Of a DNA stretch of 64,000 nucleotides, positions 19,433 to 26,539 are shown in pieces (position 1 is the first letter of the stretch; the number at the start of each line of letters is the position of its first letter). The stretch comes from Silanimonas sp021297925 (GTDB lineage Bacteria; Pseudomonadota; Gammaproteobacteria; Xanthomonadales; Xanthomonadaceae), in assembly GCA_027532825.1 (NCBI GenBank), contig JAPZTL010000018.1, forward strand, positions 1 to 64,000. Direction: 5' to 3'. The notes below the pieces were generated by a model. That model saw only the letters and a list, made by a program, of their open reading frames with translations, was not told the DNA's origin and did not search any database. The position numbers and the translations under genes are program-made.

Positions 19433-19485
19433 ACGACGGCACGTCCCTGTGCCGTCGTTCGGTTCGCCACGTCCTGTGGCGAACC
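19433..19485. repeat. Two adjacent perfect 10-bp hairpins between imuB and dnaE2
   Basis: Hairpin 1 pairs ACGACGGCAC (19433-19442) with GTGCCGTCGT (19449-19458) around the loop GTCCCT. Hairpin 2 pairs GGTTCGCCAC (19461-19470) with GTGGCGAACC (19476-19485) around the loop GTCCT. Both stems are perfect and the loops are nearly identical. No T-tract follows, so a simple terminator is unlikely. Processing or mRNA stabilisation between imuB and dnaE2, or membership in a REP-like family, is possible. Confidence 0.8.
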
Positions 19486-19575
19486 CTCCGGGCCGAGTCG
19501 GCTGGTCCGTTTGCCAGGCCTCCAATGGCGCCTGCGGCCCCTTGCCCCGTCCGCCCACGGCGCGCGCGTCCGAGC

Positions 19576-21075
19576 TCACGCAAACCAGCCATGCAACCAC
19601 CACGGGCCGGCCTCGGCGCCGGCCGGCCGGAACGCCCACGCGTCCTGGCCCAGCCGCGTGCGCAGGCGGTAGTAGTCGCGGCGCACCGGCTCGTCGTCCC
19701 ACCAGGACGTTTCGATCCGCTCCGGCCCGGCCAGCACCTCCGGCGCGTCGTCGCGCAGCACGATCGGCGGATCGACCAGCCACAGCGGCCGCGGGCCCTC
19801 GGCCAGGGCAGGCAGGCGCGTGCGCGGGGCGTCCGCGAAGCACCAGGCCGCCTCGGGGCGATGGCTGTCGGCCACGGCCAACCGCTGCACCGCCGCCTCG
19901 CCCAGGCGGGCGCGCAGCCGGCTTTCCAGCAGGCCGGGATCGGCGGCCGGCCGCGGGCCGTCGAACAGGTCGCGGCGGCCGGGCACCAGGGCGGGCAGGT
20001 CCTCGGCCTCCACGCCCAGCGCCATCGCGGGGGCGGGCAATGTGGCCTGCTCCAGCCGCAGCCGGGCCAACTCGACGAGCCGGGCGTGATCGCGCTCCGG
20101 GGTCGCGAGGCCCACGGGAAGCCGCGTGGCGGGTCGATCCTCGTGCCCCAGCACGAGGGTGAAGCGCGACACGCCGCCGTCGCGCTGGGCGAGGAACAGG
20201 GCGAACTCGCCGAGCAGCCGCTTCAGCGGAAAGGCCAACGCGAGGTGGTCCGCGATGCCGTGGTCGAATTCCAGCGTGGCCACGTAGCGCGCCGGTGGCC
20301 GGTACAGGGGCAGCGGGTCCGGGGCGCGGCCGAGCAGCTGGTCGAGTTGCTCGAGCACGGCGGGTCCGGCGCGTCGTGCCAGCGCCGTGCGGGGCAGGGC
20401 GAGTACCTCGCCGAGCCGCTTCATGCCGCTGCGTTCGAACAGCGCGCGGGCTTCGTCGGGCAGGCCGGCCAGCGCCAGCGGCAGCCGCGCCAACATCCGC
20501 TGCGCCTGCTCGTGCGTGGCCAACGCCAGGCCATCGTGCGCCGCGGCCAGCAGGCGCGCCGTACGCGGGGTCGGTGCGCAGGCGATCTGCACCGTGATGC
20601 CGCAGTCGGCGAGTTCCGCGCGCAGTCGCGCTTGCCAGCGCGGCCACGGCCCGAACAGGCCCAGCGAGCGACCGGCCTCGAACAGCACCGCATCGCCCTC
20701 GCGCAGGCTGACCTCGGCGGAGAAGCCGTAGGCGTAGGCCGCCAGCCATTCCCGCAGCGCGGCATCGCGTCGCGGCTGGTGCGGGGCCAGGACCAGCCCC
20801 GGGCATTGCAGCTGCGCGCTGGCCACGGCCTGGCCGGCGCGCACGCCGAGGGCGCGGGCGGCGGCATTGGCGGCCTGGATGCGGCGCTGCTGCGGGCCGT
20901 CGGTCAGCGCGAAGGGGGCCGCGTCGACGTCGGGGCCGGCCGTCGAAGGATCAGCGGTCGACCGGCGATGCCGGCGCTCGGCATCCAAGGGAAGGTCGGG
21001 CAACAGCAGGGCGCACCACCAGGACGAGGTGGGTGGCCGCGACCCTGCTGGGCCCGAAGACGGAAGACCGGCCAT
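19576..21075 (-). CDS. imuB: ImuB, Y-family polymerase-like mutasome subunit
   Basis: ImuB is a catalytically inactive relative of Y-family polymerases. It links the beta clamp, ImuA and DnaE2 in SOS mutagenesis. The 499-residue product has the family opening (WWCALLLPDLPLDAE), the palm/finger region around AANAARALGVRAGQAVASAQ and a long C-terminal part ending RRDYYRLRTRLGQDAWAFRP. The acidic catalytic residues of active Y-family enzymes are not evident, as expected for ImuB. It begins 18 bases after imuA. Confidence 0.9.
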   Translation of the reverse strand: MAGLPSSGPAGSRPPTSSWWCALLLPDLPLDAERRHRRSTADPSTAGPDVDAAPFALTDGPQQRRIQAANAAARALGVRAGQAVASAQLQCPGLVLAPHQPRRDAALREWLAAYAYGFSAEVSLREGDAVLFEAGRSLGLFGPWPRWQARLRAELADCGITVQIACAPTPRTARLLAAAHDGLALATHEQAQRMLARLPLALAGLPDEARALFERSGMKRLGEVLALPRTALARRAGPAVLEQLDQLLGRAPDPLPLYRPPARYVATLEFDHGIADHLALAFPLKRLLGEFALFLAQRDGGVSRFTLVLGHEDRPATRLPVGLATPERDHARLVELARLRLEQATLPAPAMALGVEAEDLPALVPGRRDLFDGPRPAADPGLLESRLRARLGEAAVQRLAVADSHRPEAAWCFADAPRTRLPALAEGPRPLWLVDPPIVLRDDAPEVLAGPERIETSWWDDEPVRRDYYRLRTRLGQDAWAFRPAGAEAGPWWLHGWFA

Positions 21076-21093
21076 GGACAGGAGGCCCGTGCA

Positions 21094-21783
21094 TCAGGCC
21101 GGTCGGGGGAAGCGGACGGGCGGTGCGGGCCGCGGCATGGCCGGTGCCGTCGTCGCGAGGCCGGCGGCACGGCCGCAGCGCCAGCGGACCGGGCTTGCCG
21201 GCACCGCGCCGCCGCGGCATTTGTGCACGCGCACGGCGCCGTCCTCGAGGACCTCGAGCCGCAGCGCGGCCGGCGAGGGCTGCGCCAGCGCGCGACGCGG
21301 GCGGAAGGCGAAGCCCAGCGCGCCGCCCTGCTCGGCCGCCACGGCGAGGCGGCGCAGGCCGCGGTCGTCGACGCCCTGCGGCCAGCACAGCACTGCGGCG
21401 CAGGCGCCGGAGCGCAGGGCCTGCTCGGTGGCCCAGAGGGCGTCGCGGCCTTCGGCCCGGACCAGCAGCAGGTGCGCGAGGTCGAGGCCCGCCGCGGCCA
21501 GCGCCGGGGCATAGGGCAGGTAGGGCGGGCCGACCACGGCCACCGGCCGGCCTTGCCGTGTCGCGCGCGCCAAGGTGGGCAGCAGCAGGGCCAGTTCGCC
21601 GCGCCCGTCGAGCCCCAGCAACAGCTCGGACAGCGCGGCCGGCGGCCAGCCGCCGCCCGGCAGCGCGGCATCCAGCGCCGGATGCCCCGAGGGCTCGCCG
21701 CCGCGGCCGTCCACGGCGCCTTGGCCGGCGCGCCACAGGCGGCGCTCGGCCAGCAGGGGGGCGAGGGCGTGGGCCGTGCTCAC
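21094..21783 (-). CDS. imuA: ImuA, RecA-like mutasome protein
   Basis: ImuA is a RecA-fold protein of the ImuA-ImuB-DnaE2 translesion system. The 229-residue product shows the family pattern HPALDAALPGGGWPPAALSEL near residue 34. A RecA-like core and a basic, proline-rich tail follow. A classical Walker A motif is not present (ELLLGLDGRGELALLLP stands in its place), as in many proteobacterial ImuA/SulA-like proteins. It follows a small membrane-protein gene by 18 bases and precedes imuB by 18, so it belongs to the lexA-led transcript. Confidence 0.85.
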   Translation of the reverse strand: MSTAHALAPLLAERRLWRAGQGAVDGRGGEPSGHPALDAALPGGGWPPAALSELLLGLDGRGELALLLPTLARATRQGRPVAVVGPPYLPYAPALAAAGLDLAHLLLVRAEGRDALWATEQALRSGACAAVLCWPQGVDDRGLRRLAVAAEQGGALGFAFRPRRALAQPSPAALRLEVLEDGAVRVHKCRGGAVPASPVRWRCGRAAGLATTAPAMPRPAPPVRFPRPA

Positions 21784-21801
21784 GGGCGGCGCGATCGCGG
21801 C

Positions 21802-22023
21802 TCAGCGGAAGGCGCGGGCCGGGGCGTGGCGAAGCGCTTCGCGACGACGCGGGGCACGGCCGTCGTGGCGCTGCACGCCGACGACGACGAGGGCGGCGCC
21901 GACCATGGCCATGCCCAGCCAGAAGGGGATGGCCAGCACCCAGGCGAACAGCCCGCCGAAGGCGGCGCAGACGGCGAGGGCGAAGAGCAGGGCGGCGAGG
22001 TCGGGCGAACGGTGGCGGTGCAT
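21802..22023 (-). CDS. Small two-helix membrane protein inside the SOS cassette
   Basis: The 73-residue product has two hydrophobic helices, about residues 9-26 and 30-48, and a strongly basic tail (RHDGRAPRRREALRHAPARAFR). It lies between lexA (44 bases upstream) and imuA (18 bases downstream) on the same strand, so it should be expressed with the SOS cassette. I recognise no family. A membrane-acting SOS function such as division control is conceivable but is only suggested by position. Confidence 0.6.
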   Translation of the reverse strand: MHRHRSPDLAALLFALAVCAAFGGLFAWVLAIPFWLGMAMVGAALVVVGVQRHDGRAPRRREALRHAPARAFR

Positions 22024-22067
22024 GGTCGGGCTCCGGGGTGGATCGGGGATGGCGGTGGAACGGGGGA

Positions 22068-22694
22068 TCAGCCGCGGCGCACGAGGCCGCAGTACAGGCC
22101 TTCGATGGCGAAATCGGCGTCCTTGGGCACTTCGATCGGCGCGTAGGCCGGGTTGCGGGGCATCAGCAGCACGCCGTCGCGGGTCTGCTTCAGCCGCTTC
22201 ACGGTGATCTCGCCGTCGAGGCGGGCGACGACGATCTGGTGGTTCTCGGCGGCCGGCGTGCGGCGCACGGCGATCAGGTCGCCGTCGAAGATGCCATCGT
22301 CGCGCATCGAGTCGCCCTGCACGCGCAGCAGGTAGTCGGGCTGCGGGAAGAACAGCGCCCGGTCGAGCAGCATCTGGCCTTCGTAGTCGGCCTGCGGGTC
22401 GATCGGCCGGCCGGCGGCGACCCGGCCCAGCAGGGGCAGCCACAGCGCACTGTCGTTGGCCGCGGCGGCCCCGGGGGCGGCGATGGGCTCGTCGAGCAGG
22501 CGGATGCCGCGTGCGCCGGGCACCAGTTCGATCGCGCCCTTCGCGGCCAGGGCCTGCAGGTGGTCCTGCGCGCTCCGGGCCTGGCGGAAGCCGAAGGCGC
22601 GCGCGATCTCGGCGAGCGTGGGGGGGCGGCCCTCGGCGGCGATATGCTCGCGGAGGTAGTCGAGGATGGCCTGCTGGCGGTCGGTCAGGGTCAT
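22068..22694 (-). CDS. lexA: LexA repressor (second-type, linked to the imu cassette)
   Basis: LexA represses SOS genes and cleaves itself when RecA filaments form. The 208-residue product has an N-terminal winged helix (recognition region about 25-50, TLAEIARAFGFRQARSAQDH), a cleavage site Ala94-Gly95, and the Ser129/Lys166 catalytic dyad in GDSM and TVKR. The recognition helix differs from that of E. coli LexA, consistent with a different operator. No Shine-Dalgarno sequence precedes the ATG. Promoter elements place the transcription start at the start codon. It leads the imuA-imuB-dnaE2 cassette. Confidence 0.93.
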   Translation of the reverse strand: MTLTDRQQAILDYLREHIAAEGRPPTLAEIARAFGFRQARSAQDHLQALAAKGAIELVPGARGIRLLDEPIAAPGAAAANDSALWLPLLGRVAAGRPIDPQADYEGQMLLDRALFFPQPDYLLRVQGDSMRDDGIFDGDLIAVRRTPAAENHQIVVARLDGEITVKRLKQTRDGVLLMPRNPAYAPIEVPKDADFAIEGLYCGLVRRG

Positions 22695-22729
22695 GCCACA
22701 AATCTGTGTGGTATCGGTCCGGATTGCAA
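22693..22729 (-). promoter_or_regulatory. lexA promoter with overlapping candidate LexA operator
   Basis: On the minus strand, a -35 TTGCAA (22729-22724) is followed by 17 bases and a -10 CAGATT (22706-22701). Six more bases lead to the ATG at 22694. The -10 is the exact centre of the dyad CCACA-N6-TGTGG (22696-22711), which extends to 22693-22714 with one mismatch per side. This is the expected position of an autoregulatory LexA operator. The motif differs from the E. coli CTG-N10-CAG box. Confidence 0.6.
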
Positions 22730-22896
22730 GAGGCGCGACGTGAAGGCCGGCGCCGTCCGTCGGAAACCGCCGTCGGGCGCCGGATCCCAGTTGCGCATGC
22801 GCCCATCTCACCGCCTGCGACATCGCCGTGAGGCCCGCGTGCAGGCCGTCGCGATCCTTCAAGGCCGTGTCACTCCGGGCTCGCCACGATGACGTC

Positions 22897-23724
22897 ATGG
22901 ACGCCTTCCATCGCCCGCCCGCCCTGTTCCGCTGCCTCGCCCCGATGGCGGTCCTGCTCCTGCTGGTCGGCTGCGCCAGCGCGCCGAAGGCCTCGCAGGA
23001 CGGCCTCGCCAGCGCGCGCACCCTCGAGACGCTGCGCGACGAGCCGTACGCGCGCGCCGCGCGCTTCCTTGACGCCGAGGCCGTGCTCGCGGCGCGCAGC
23101 GTGTCGCCGCCGCGCGTCGCGGTCGCCGAGGGCGCGGCGGGCGAGGGCATCGCGCCCGGCCAAGCCACGCTGGTCGCCAACCGGGCGGCACGCGAGGTCT
23201 GCCAGGCGCTCGCACCGTACTACCGGATCACCGACGAGGCGCCCGACCTCGCGATCGACCTGCGCGTCACCTCGGTGGCGCCTACGTCCGCCGGCACCGC
23301 CGGCGTCTCCGAGATCCTCGGCGTGTTCATCCCCGGTCCGTTCCGCCTGCCCGCGGGGCTGGGCGGTTTCGCTGCGGACGGCGCCGCCCGCGCGCCGGGC
23401 GGCGACGTGCTGGTGCTGCGCTGGGCCGAGGGCGCCAACCCGGTGACCGAGGACGCGAAGGTGTCGCGCATCGGCGACGCCTACCAGCTGGCCGGCGATT
23501 TCGCCGACGATTTCGCGGCGGCGCTCGTCGATCCCCGCGCGGCGGCCGGCGACCACCGACCGCGCCTCGACGAGGCGACCGTCGACGCGAACCGGGTGGC
23601 CTGCCTCGCCCGCTTCGGGCGCGCGAATCCCGCGGGGCGCGGCGCGTCGATCCTGTTGCCGCTGGCCCCGGAGGCGATCGACGCCGGGGCGCCGGCCGAG
23701 GCGACGGACGACGAGCGCGGCTGA
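22897..23724 (+). CDS. DUF3313 family lipoprotein
   Basis: The 275-residue predicted lipoprotein has a basic N-terminus, a hydrophobic helix and the lipobox LLVGC (cysteine about residue 21). The body matches the DUF3313 family of outer-membrane-associated lipoproteins with unknown role. Segments include RVAVAEGAAGEGIAPGQATL and YRITDEAPDLAIDLRVTSVA. The gene is divergent from lexA with a 202-base interval. CACGAT ends six bases before the ATG at 22897 and could be a -10 for a leaderless transcript; no ribosome site is visible. Confidence 0.75.
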   Translation: MDAFHRPPALFRCLAPMAVLLLLVGCASAPKASQDGLASARTLETLRDEPYARAARFLDAEAVLAARSVSPPRVAVAEGAAGEGIAPGQATLVANRAAREVCQALAPYYRITDEAPDLAIDLRVTSVAPTSAGTAGVSEILGVFIPGPFRLPAGLGGFAADGAARAPGGDVLVLRWAEGANPVTEDAKVSRIGDAYQLAGDFADDFAAALVDPRAAAGDHRPRLDEATVDANRVACLARFGRANPAGRGASILLPLAPEAIDAGAPAEATDDERG

Positions 23725-23774
23725 AGGTTGGGGCTGCGAGGCCCGCATACGCTCCAAGCCCGCACCGGTCGGAC

Positions 23775-23780
23775 TACGAT
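23775..23780 (+). promoter_or_regulatory. Possible -10 of a leaderless NlpE-like gene
   Basis: TACGAT is followed by exactly six bases and the ATG at 23787. No Shine-Dalgarno sequence is visible. The -35 region is poor (CTCCAA at 23752-23757). Confidence 0.35.
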
Positions 23781-23786
23781 GGGCGC

Positions 23787-24248
23787 ATGGATCGCCGTGC
23801 CCTCGTTCTCGCCGCCTTGTTCGTCCTTGCCGTGATCCTTCCGGGTTGCAGCCGGGAATCCCCCGGTCCCGTCGGCGTCCCGTCGCCCGCGGAGACCGCG
23901 GCCGAGCCGACGCTTGCGCCCCTGCCCGACGGCTTCCGTGGCGAGTGGCGCGGCCTGCTGCCCTGCAGCGACTGCGAGGGCATCGAGGTCGAGTTGGCCC
24001 TCGATCGTGGCGACGAGGGCCGCTTCGTGCTCGTCGAGCGCTACCTCGGAAGCGCGGAGGCCGGCGAGTACCGCTCCGAGGGCACGTGGTCCGAAGACGC
24101 CTGCAGCGTGGCCGGCGAGCCCGCACGCTGCCTGCACTTGCAGGGCCCCGACCTGCGCTGGGCCCGCTACCCGGACGGCTCGCTGGCCGCCGTCGATGGC
24201 GAAGGCCGCCTGATCGATCCCGACGGCGCCCGCCTGCAACGACTCTGA
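23787..24248 (+). CDS. NlpE N-terminal-domain lipoprotein
   Basis: The 153-residue lipoprotein has its lipobox ending at the cysteine in ILPGCS (about residue 21). The mature part matches the N-terminal NlpE domain: YRG-like FRGEWRGLLPCSDCEGIEVE with the conserved CxxC, then VERYLG. In E. coli NlpE senses surface contact, lipoprotein trafficking faults and copper, and signals to CpxA. Here only the N-terminal domain is present, as in many proteobacterial homologues. It is separate from the DUF3313 gene by 62 bases. Confidence 0.75.
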   Translation: MDRRALVLAALFVLAVILPGCSRESPGPVGVPSPAETAAEPTLAPLPDGFRGEWRGLLPCSDCEGIEVELALDRGDEGRFVLVERYLGSAEAGEYRSEGTWSEDACSVAGEPARCLHLQGPDLRWARYPDGSLAAVDGEGRLIDPDGARLQRL

Positions 24249-24268
24249 CTCCCTCCAAGGAGGCCGCC

Positions 24269-24533
24269 ATGCCACGTTCCGCACCGACGTTCGCCTTCGC
24301 CGCCCTCCTCGCCGCCGCCATCGTTCCCGCGGGGCTCCGCGCCGATGACGACGCCTTCGGCTTCGATCCGCGAAGCGGCGATGCCTGGATCGACGCCCGG
24401 CGATGTCTACGACGCCTGCCTGCTCGCCCGGGAGATCGGCCGTCCTTGTTCCTATGTCGTCGATGCCTACGAGCGCGAGGTGCGAGGCGCGTGGCAGGGG
24501 CCGGGCAAAGGAAAGGGCAAGGGGCGGGACTGA
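24269..24533 (+). pseudogene. Small secreted protein gene interrupted by a +1 frameshift
   Basis: A strong AAGGAGG at 24257-24263 precedes the ATG at 24269. The first frame encodes a signal peptide and the segment FGFDPRSGDAWIDA. The conserved-looking continuation GDVYDACLLAREIGRPCSYV lies in the other frame and ends at 24533. Removing one C from the CCC at about 24389 would join them as WIDAGDVYDAC. Related xanthomonad secreted proteins share the GDVY-A-C-GRPC pattern. Either the gene is frameshifted or one base was added in sequencing. The lysine/glycine tail (GKGKGKGRD) is shorter than in relatives. Confidence 0.65.
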
Positions 24534-24554
24534 GGCGACTCGAGGAGAAACGAC

Positions 24555-24926
24555 ATGTCACCCAAGCAACTGGTGCAGGAGTGGGTATCCCGCTTCAACG
24601 CCGGCGACATCGCCGGTCTCGCCGCGCTCTACGCGCCGGACGCGGTGAACCACCAGGTCGTGATGACGCCGCTCCACGGCCGCGATGCCATCCGCCGCAT
24701 GTTCGAGATCGAGTTCGGGCGCGCCGAGATGACCTGCCTCGTCGAGAACCTGTTCGAGGACGGGGAATGGGCGATCCTCGAATGGCGCGACCCGAATGGC
24801 CTGCGGGGTAGCGGGTTCTTCCAGGTCCGCGACGGCCAGATCGTCTTCCAGCGTGGCTACTTCGACCAGCTCTCGTTCTTCCGTTTGCAGGGCCTCGACG
24901 TACCGGACAGCTACCTGGGTGGATGA
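24555..24926 (+). CDS. NTF2-like / SnoaL-like protein
   Basis: The 123-residue single-domain protein has the NTF2 fold pattern: helix QLVQEWVSRFNAGDIAGLAALYAPDAV, then HGRDAIRRMF, a mid-strand WAILEW, and the C-terminal strand FFQVRDGQIVFQRGYFDQLSF. Members are ketosteroid-isomerase- or SnoaL-like enzymes or binding proteins. No substrate can be assigned. GGAGAAA lies before the ATG. Its stop overlaps the start of the HIT gene by four bases (ATGA), so the two are coupled. Confidence 0.8.
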   Translation: MSPKQLVQEWVSRFNAGDIAGLAALYAPDAVNHQVVMTPLHGRDAIRRMFEIEFGRAEMTCLVENLFEDGEWAILEWRDPNGLRGSGFFQVRDGQIVFQRGYFDQLSFFRLQGLDVPDSYLGG

Positions 24927-25480
24927 GCGTGGATGGTCCGGTCGGCCGGGATGGCGCAGCGATGATCGAACTGCCGGTTCGCGAGCCCTGCGACCTCTGC
25001 GTCGCACTCCGCGACGAACCGTGGAAGGCCATCGATGCCTGCGAGCACACGGTGACCGTGATCAATCCCTCACAGTTCGAGACGGGCCAGTGCTGCGTGG
25101 TCACACGCCGCCACGTCGCAACGCTGCTCGAGCTGTCGTCGGAGGAATGCGGCGCGGTGATGCGCGCGGCGCAGCGCGTGGCCGAGGCGCTGGTGGCGAC
25201 CTATCGCCCGCTGGGCCTGCTCACCTTCCAGAACAACGGCGTCTTCAGCGGCCAGGAGACCCCGCACTTCCACTTCCACGTGGTGCCGCGCCAGCCGGGC
25301 AGCGACTGGGGCGTGGGGCCCCGGCAGCTCGCCCACGTCGAGGGCGCCGGCCGGGCGCCGGGCACACCGCACGAGCCGCTGGGAGATACCAGCTTGCGCG
25401 AGCGGGTGGCCGCTTCGCGCGAGACGCTTGAAGCAACGGTCGCCCGGATCCGCGCGAACCTGCCGTTGCGCGGTGACTGA
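24923..25480 (+). CDS. HIT family nucleotide-binding hydrolase
   Basis: This is a 185-residue histidine-triad protein. The active-site triad is in PHFHFHVVPR, around residue 115. The asparagine-containing strand LLTFQNNG lies before it, and the N-terminal CDLCV pair could bind a metal. HIT proteins hydrolyse or transfer nucleotidyl groups; the exact substrate is unknown. Its start overlaps the NTF2-like gene by four bases. An internal ATG at 24962 (MIELPV) is a possible alternative start because the first 13 residues look unlike the family. It is convergent with the next gene. Confidence 0.8.
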   Translation: MSVDGPVGRDGAAMIELPVREPCDLCVALRDEPWKAIDACEHTVTVINPSQFETGQCCVVTRRHVATLLELSSEECGAVMRAAQRVAEALVATYRPLGLLTFQNNGVFSGQETPHFHFHVVPRQPGSDWGVGPRQLAHVEGAGRAPGTPHEPLGDTSLRERVAASRETLEATVARIRANLPLRGD

Positions 25481-25483
25481 CCC

Positions 25484-26539
25484 TCAGCCCAGCGCTTTCA
25501 TTCCCGAGGCGGCTAGCATCTCGACCATCTGCCCGGCCTGCTGTGCCTGTTCGCTGCTGGCGTTGCCCTGCTCGGCGCGCTTGGCGACGCCCTGCGCGAT
25601 GGCGGCGAGACGGAAGAAGCTGAAGGCCAGCACGAAGCCCCAGTCCTCCGGAATCGCGCGGCCGGTGGTCGCTGCGTAGCGCGCCAGCAGTTCGCGTTCG
25701 GAGGGAATGCCGAGCGCGGCGCGGTCCATGCCGGCGAGGCCGGGCAGGGCGGGATTGCGCGGCAATCGCAGGGCCATGCAGAAGTAGCCGAGGTCGGCCA
25801 GCGGGTGGCCGAGGGTGGCGAGCTCCCAATCCATCACCGCGAGCACGCGCGGGGCGTCCTTCGCCCACATCAAGTTGTCGATGCGGAAGTCGCCGTGCAC
25901 GAGCGCCACGACGCCGTCGTCGCCGCTCCCATCAACATCCCGACAGCGCTTGGGCAGTTCATGGATCAGCGAATCCATGGCCGCGATGTCGCGGGTGCGG
26001 CTCTGCCCGTACTGCTCGCTCCAGCGGGCGATCTGGCGCGCGAAGTAATTGCCCGGCTTGCCGAAATCGGCGAGCCCCGAGGCCGCCACGTCGACGCCGT
26101 GCACCGCCGCCATCACGTCGATGATCGCGTCGTAATGCGCGCGGCGCTCCGCGGGCGCGTGGTCCGGCAGCGCCGGGTCCCACTCGACGCGGCCATCGAC
26201 GACATCCATCACGTAGAACATCGAGCCGATCACCGCGTCGTCGGTGCACAGCCAGCGCGGCGTGGCGACGGGCACGCGGCCCTGCAGGCCCTGCAGCACG
26301 CGGAACTCGCGGTCGACGGCGTGCGCGGACGCCAGCAACGTGCCCGGCGGCTTGCGCCGCAGCACGAGCGGGCCGGAGGCCGCATCGAGGCGGTAGGTCG
26401 GGTTGCTCTGGCCGCCCTTGAACTTCGTCGCCGTCAGCGGGCCGCGGAATCCCGGCACGTTCGCTTCGAGCGCAAGGGCGAGCGCGGCCTCGTCGAGGGA
26501 GAGCGCGGTTTTCGTTCCGGCGCTGGCGTCAGTGCCCAT
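25484..26539 (-). CDS. APH-fold kinase-like protein paired with acyl-CoA dehydrogenase
   Basis: The 351-residue aminoglycoside-phosphotransferase-fold protein resembles the N-terminal kinase part of mammalian ACAD10/11 and bacterial LvaA. It has the nucleotide-loop region FKGGQSNPTYRL, the catalytic loop HGDFRIDNLMW and the metal-binding DWELATLGHPLADLGYF. In 4-hydroxy-acid catabolism such kinases phosphorylate the 4-hydroxyl of hydroxyacyl-CoA. It overlaps the upstream acyl-CoA dehydrogenase by 11 bases, so translation is coupled. A drug-resistance role is unlikely. Substrate is inferred from family and context. Confidence 0.82.
   Translation of the reverse strand: MGTDASAGTKTALSLDEAALALALEANVPGFRGPLTATKFKGGQSNPTYRLDAASGPLVLRRKPPGTLLASAHAVDREFRVLQGLQGRVPVATPRWLCTDDAVIGSMFYVMDVVDGRVEWDPALPDHAPAERRAHYDAIIDVMAAVHGVDVAASGLADFGKPGNYFARQIARWSEQYGQSRTRDIAAMDSLIHELPKRCRDVDGSGDDGVVALVHGDFRIDNLMWAKDAPRVLAVMDWELATLGHPLADLGYFCMALRLPRNPALPGLAGMDRAALGIPSERELLARYAATTGRAIPEDWGFVLAFSFFRLAAIAQGVAKRAEQGNASSEQAQQAGQMVEMLAASGMKALG

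Noticed and set aside
19315..22146. Plus-strand open frame of 943 codons across the imu cassette
   Set aside because: It is antisense to imuB, imuA and the small membrane gene, which have clear family motifs; this frame has none.
25484..26539. Aminoglycoside resistance phosphotransferase
   Set aside because: The fold is shared, but translational coupling to an acyl-CoA dehydrogenase and ACAD10/11-like motifs point to catabolism.
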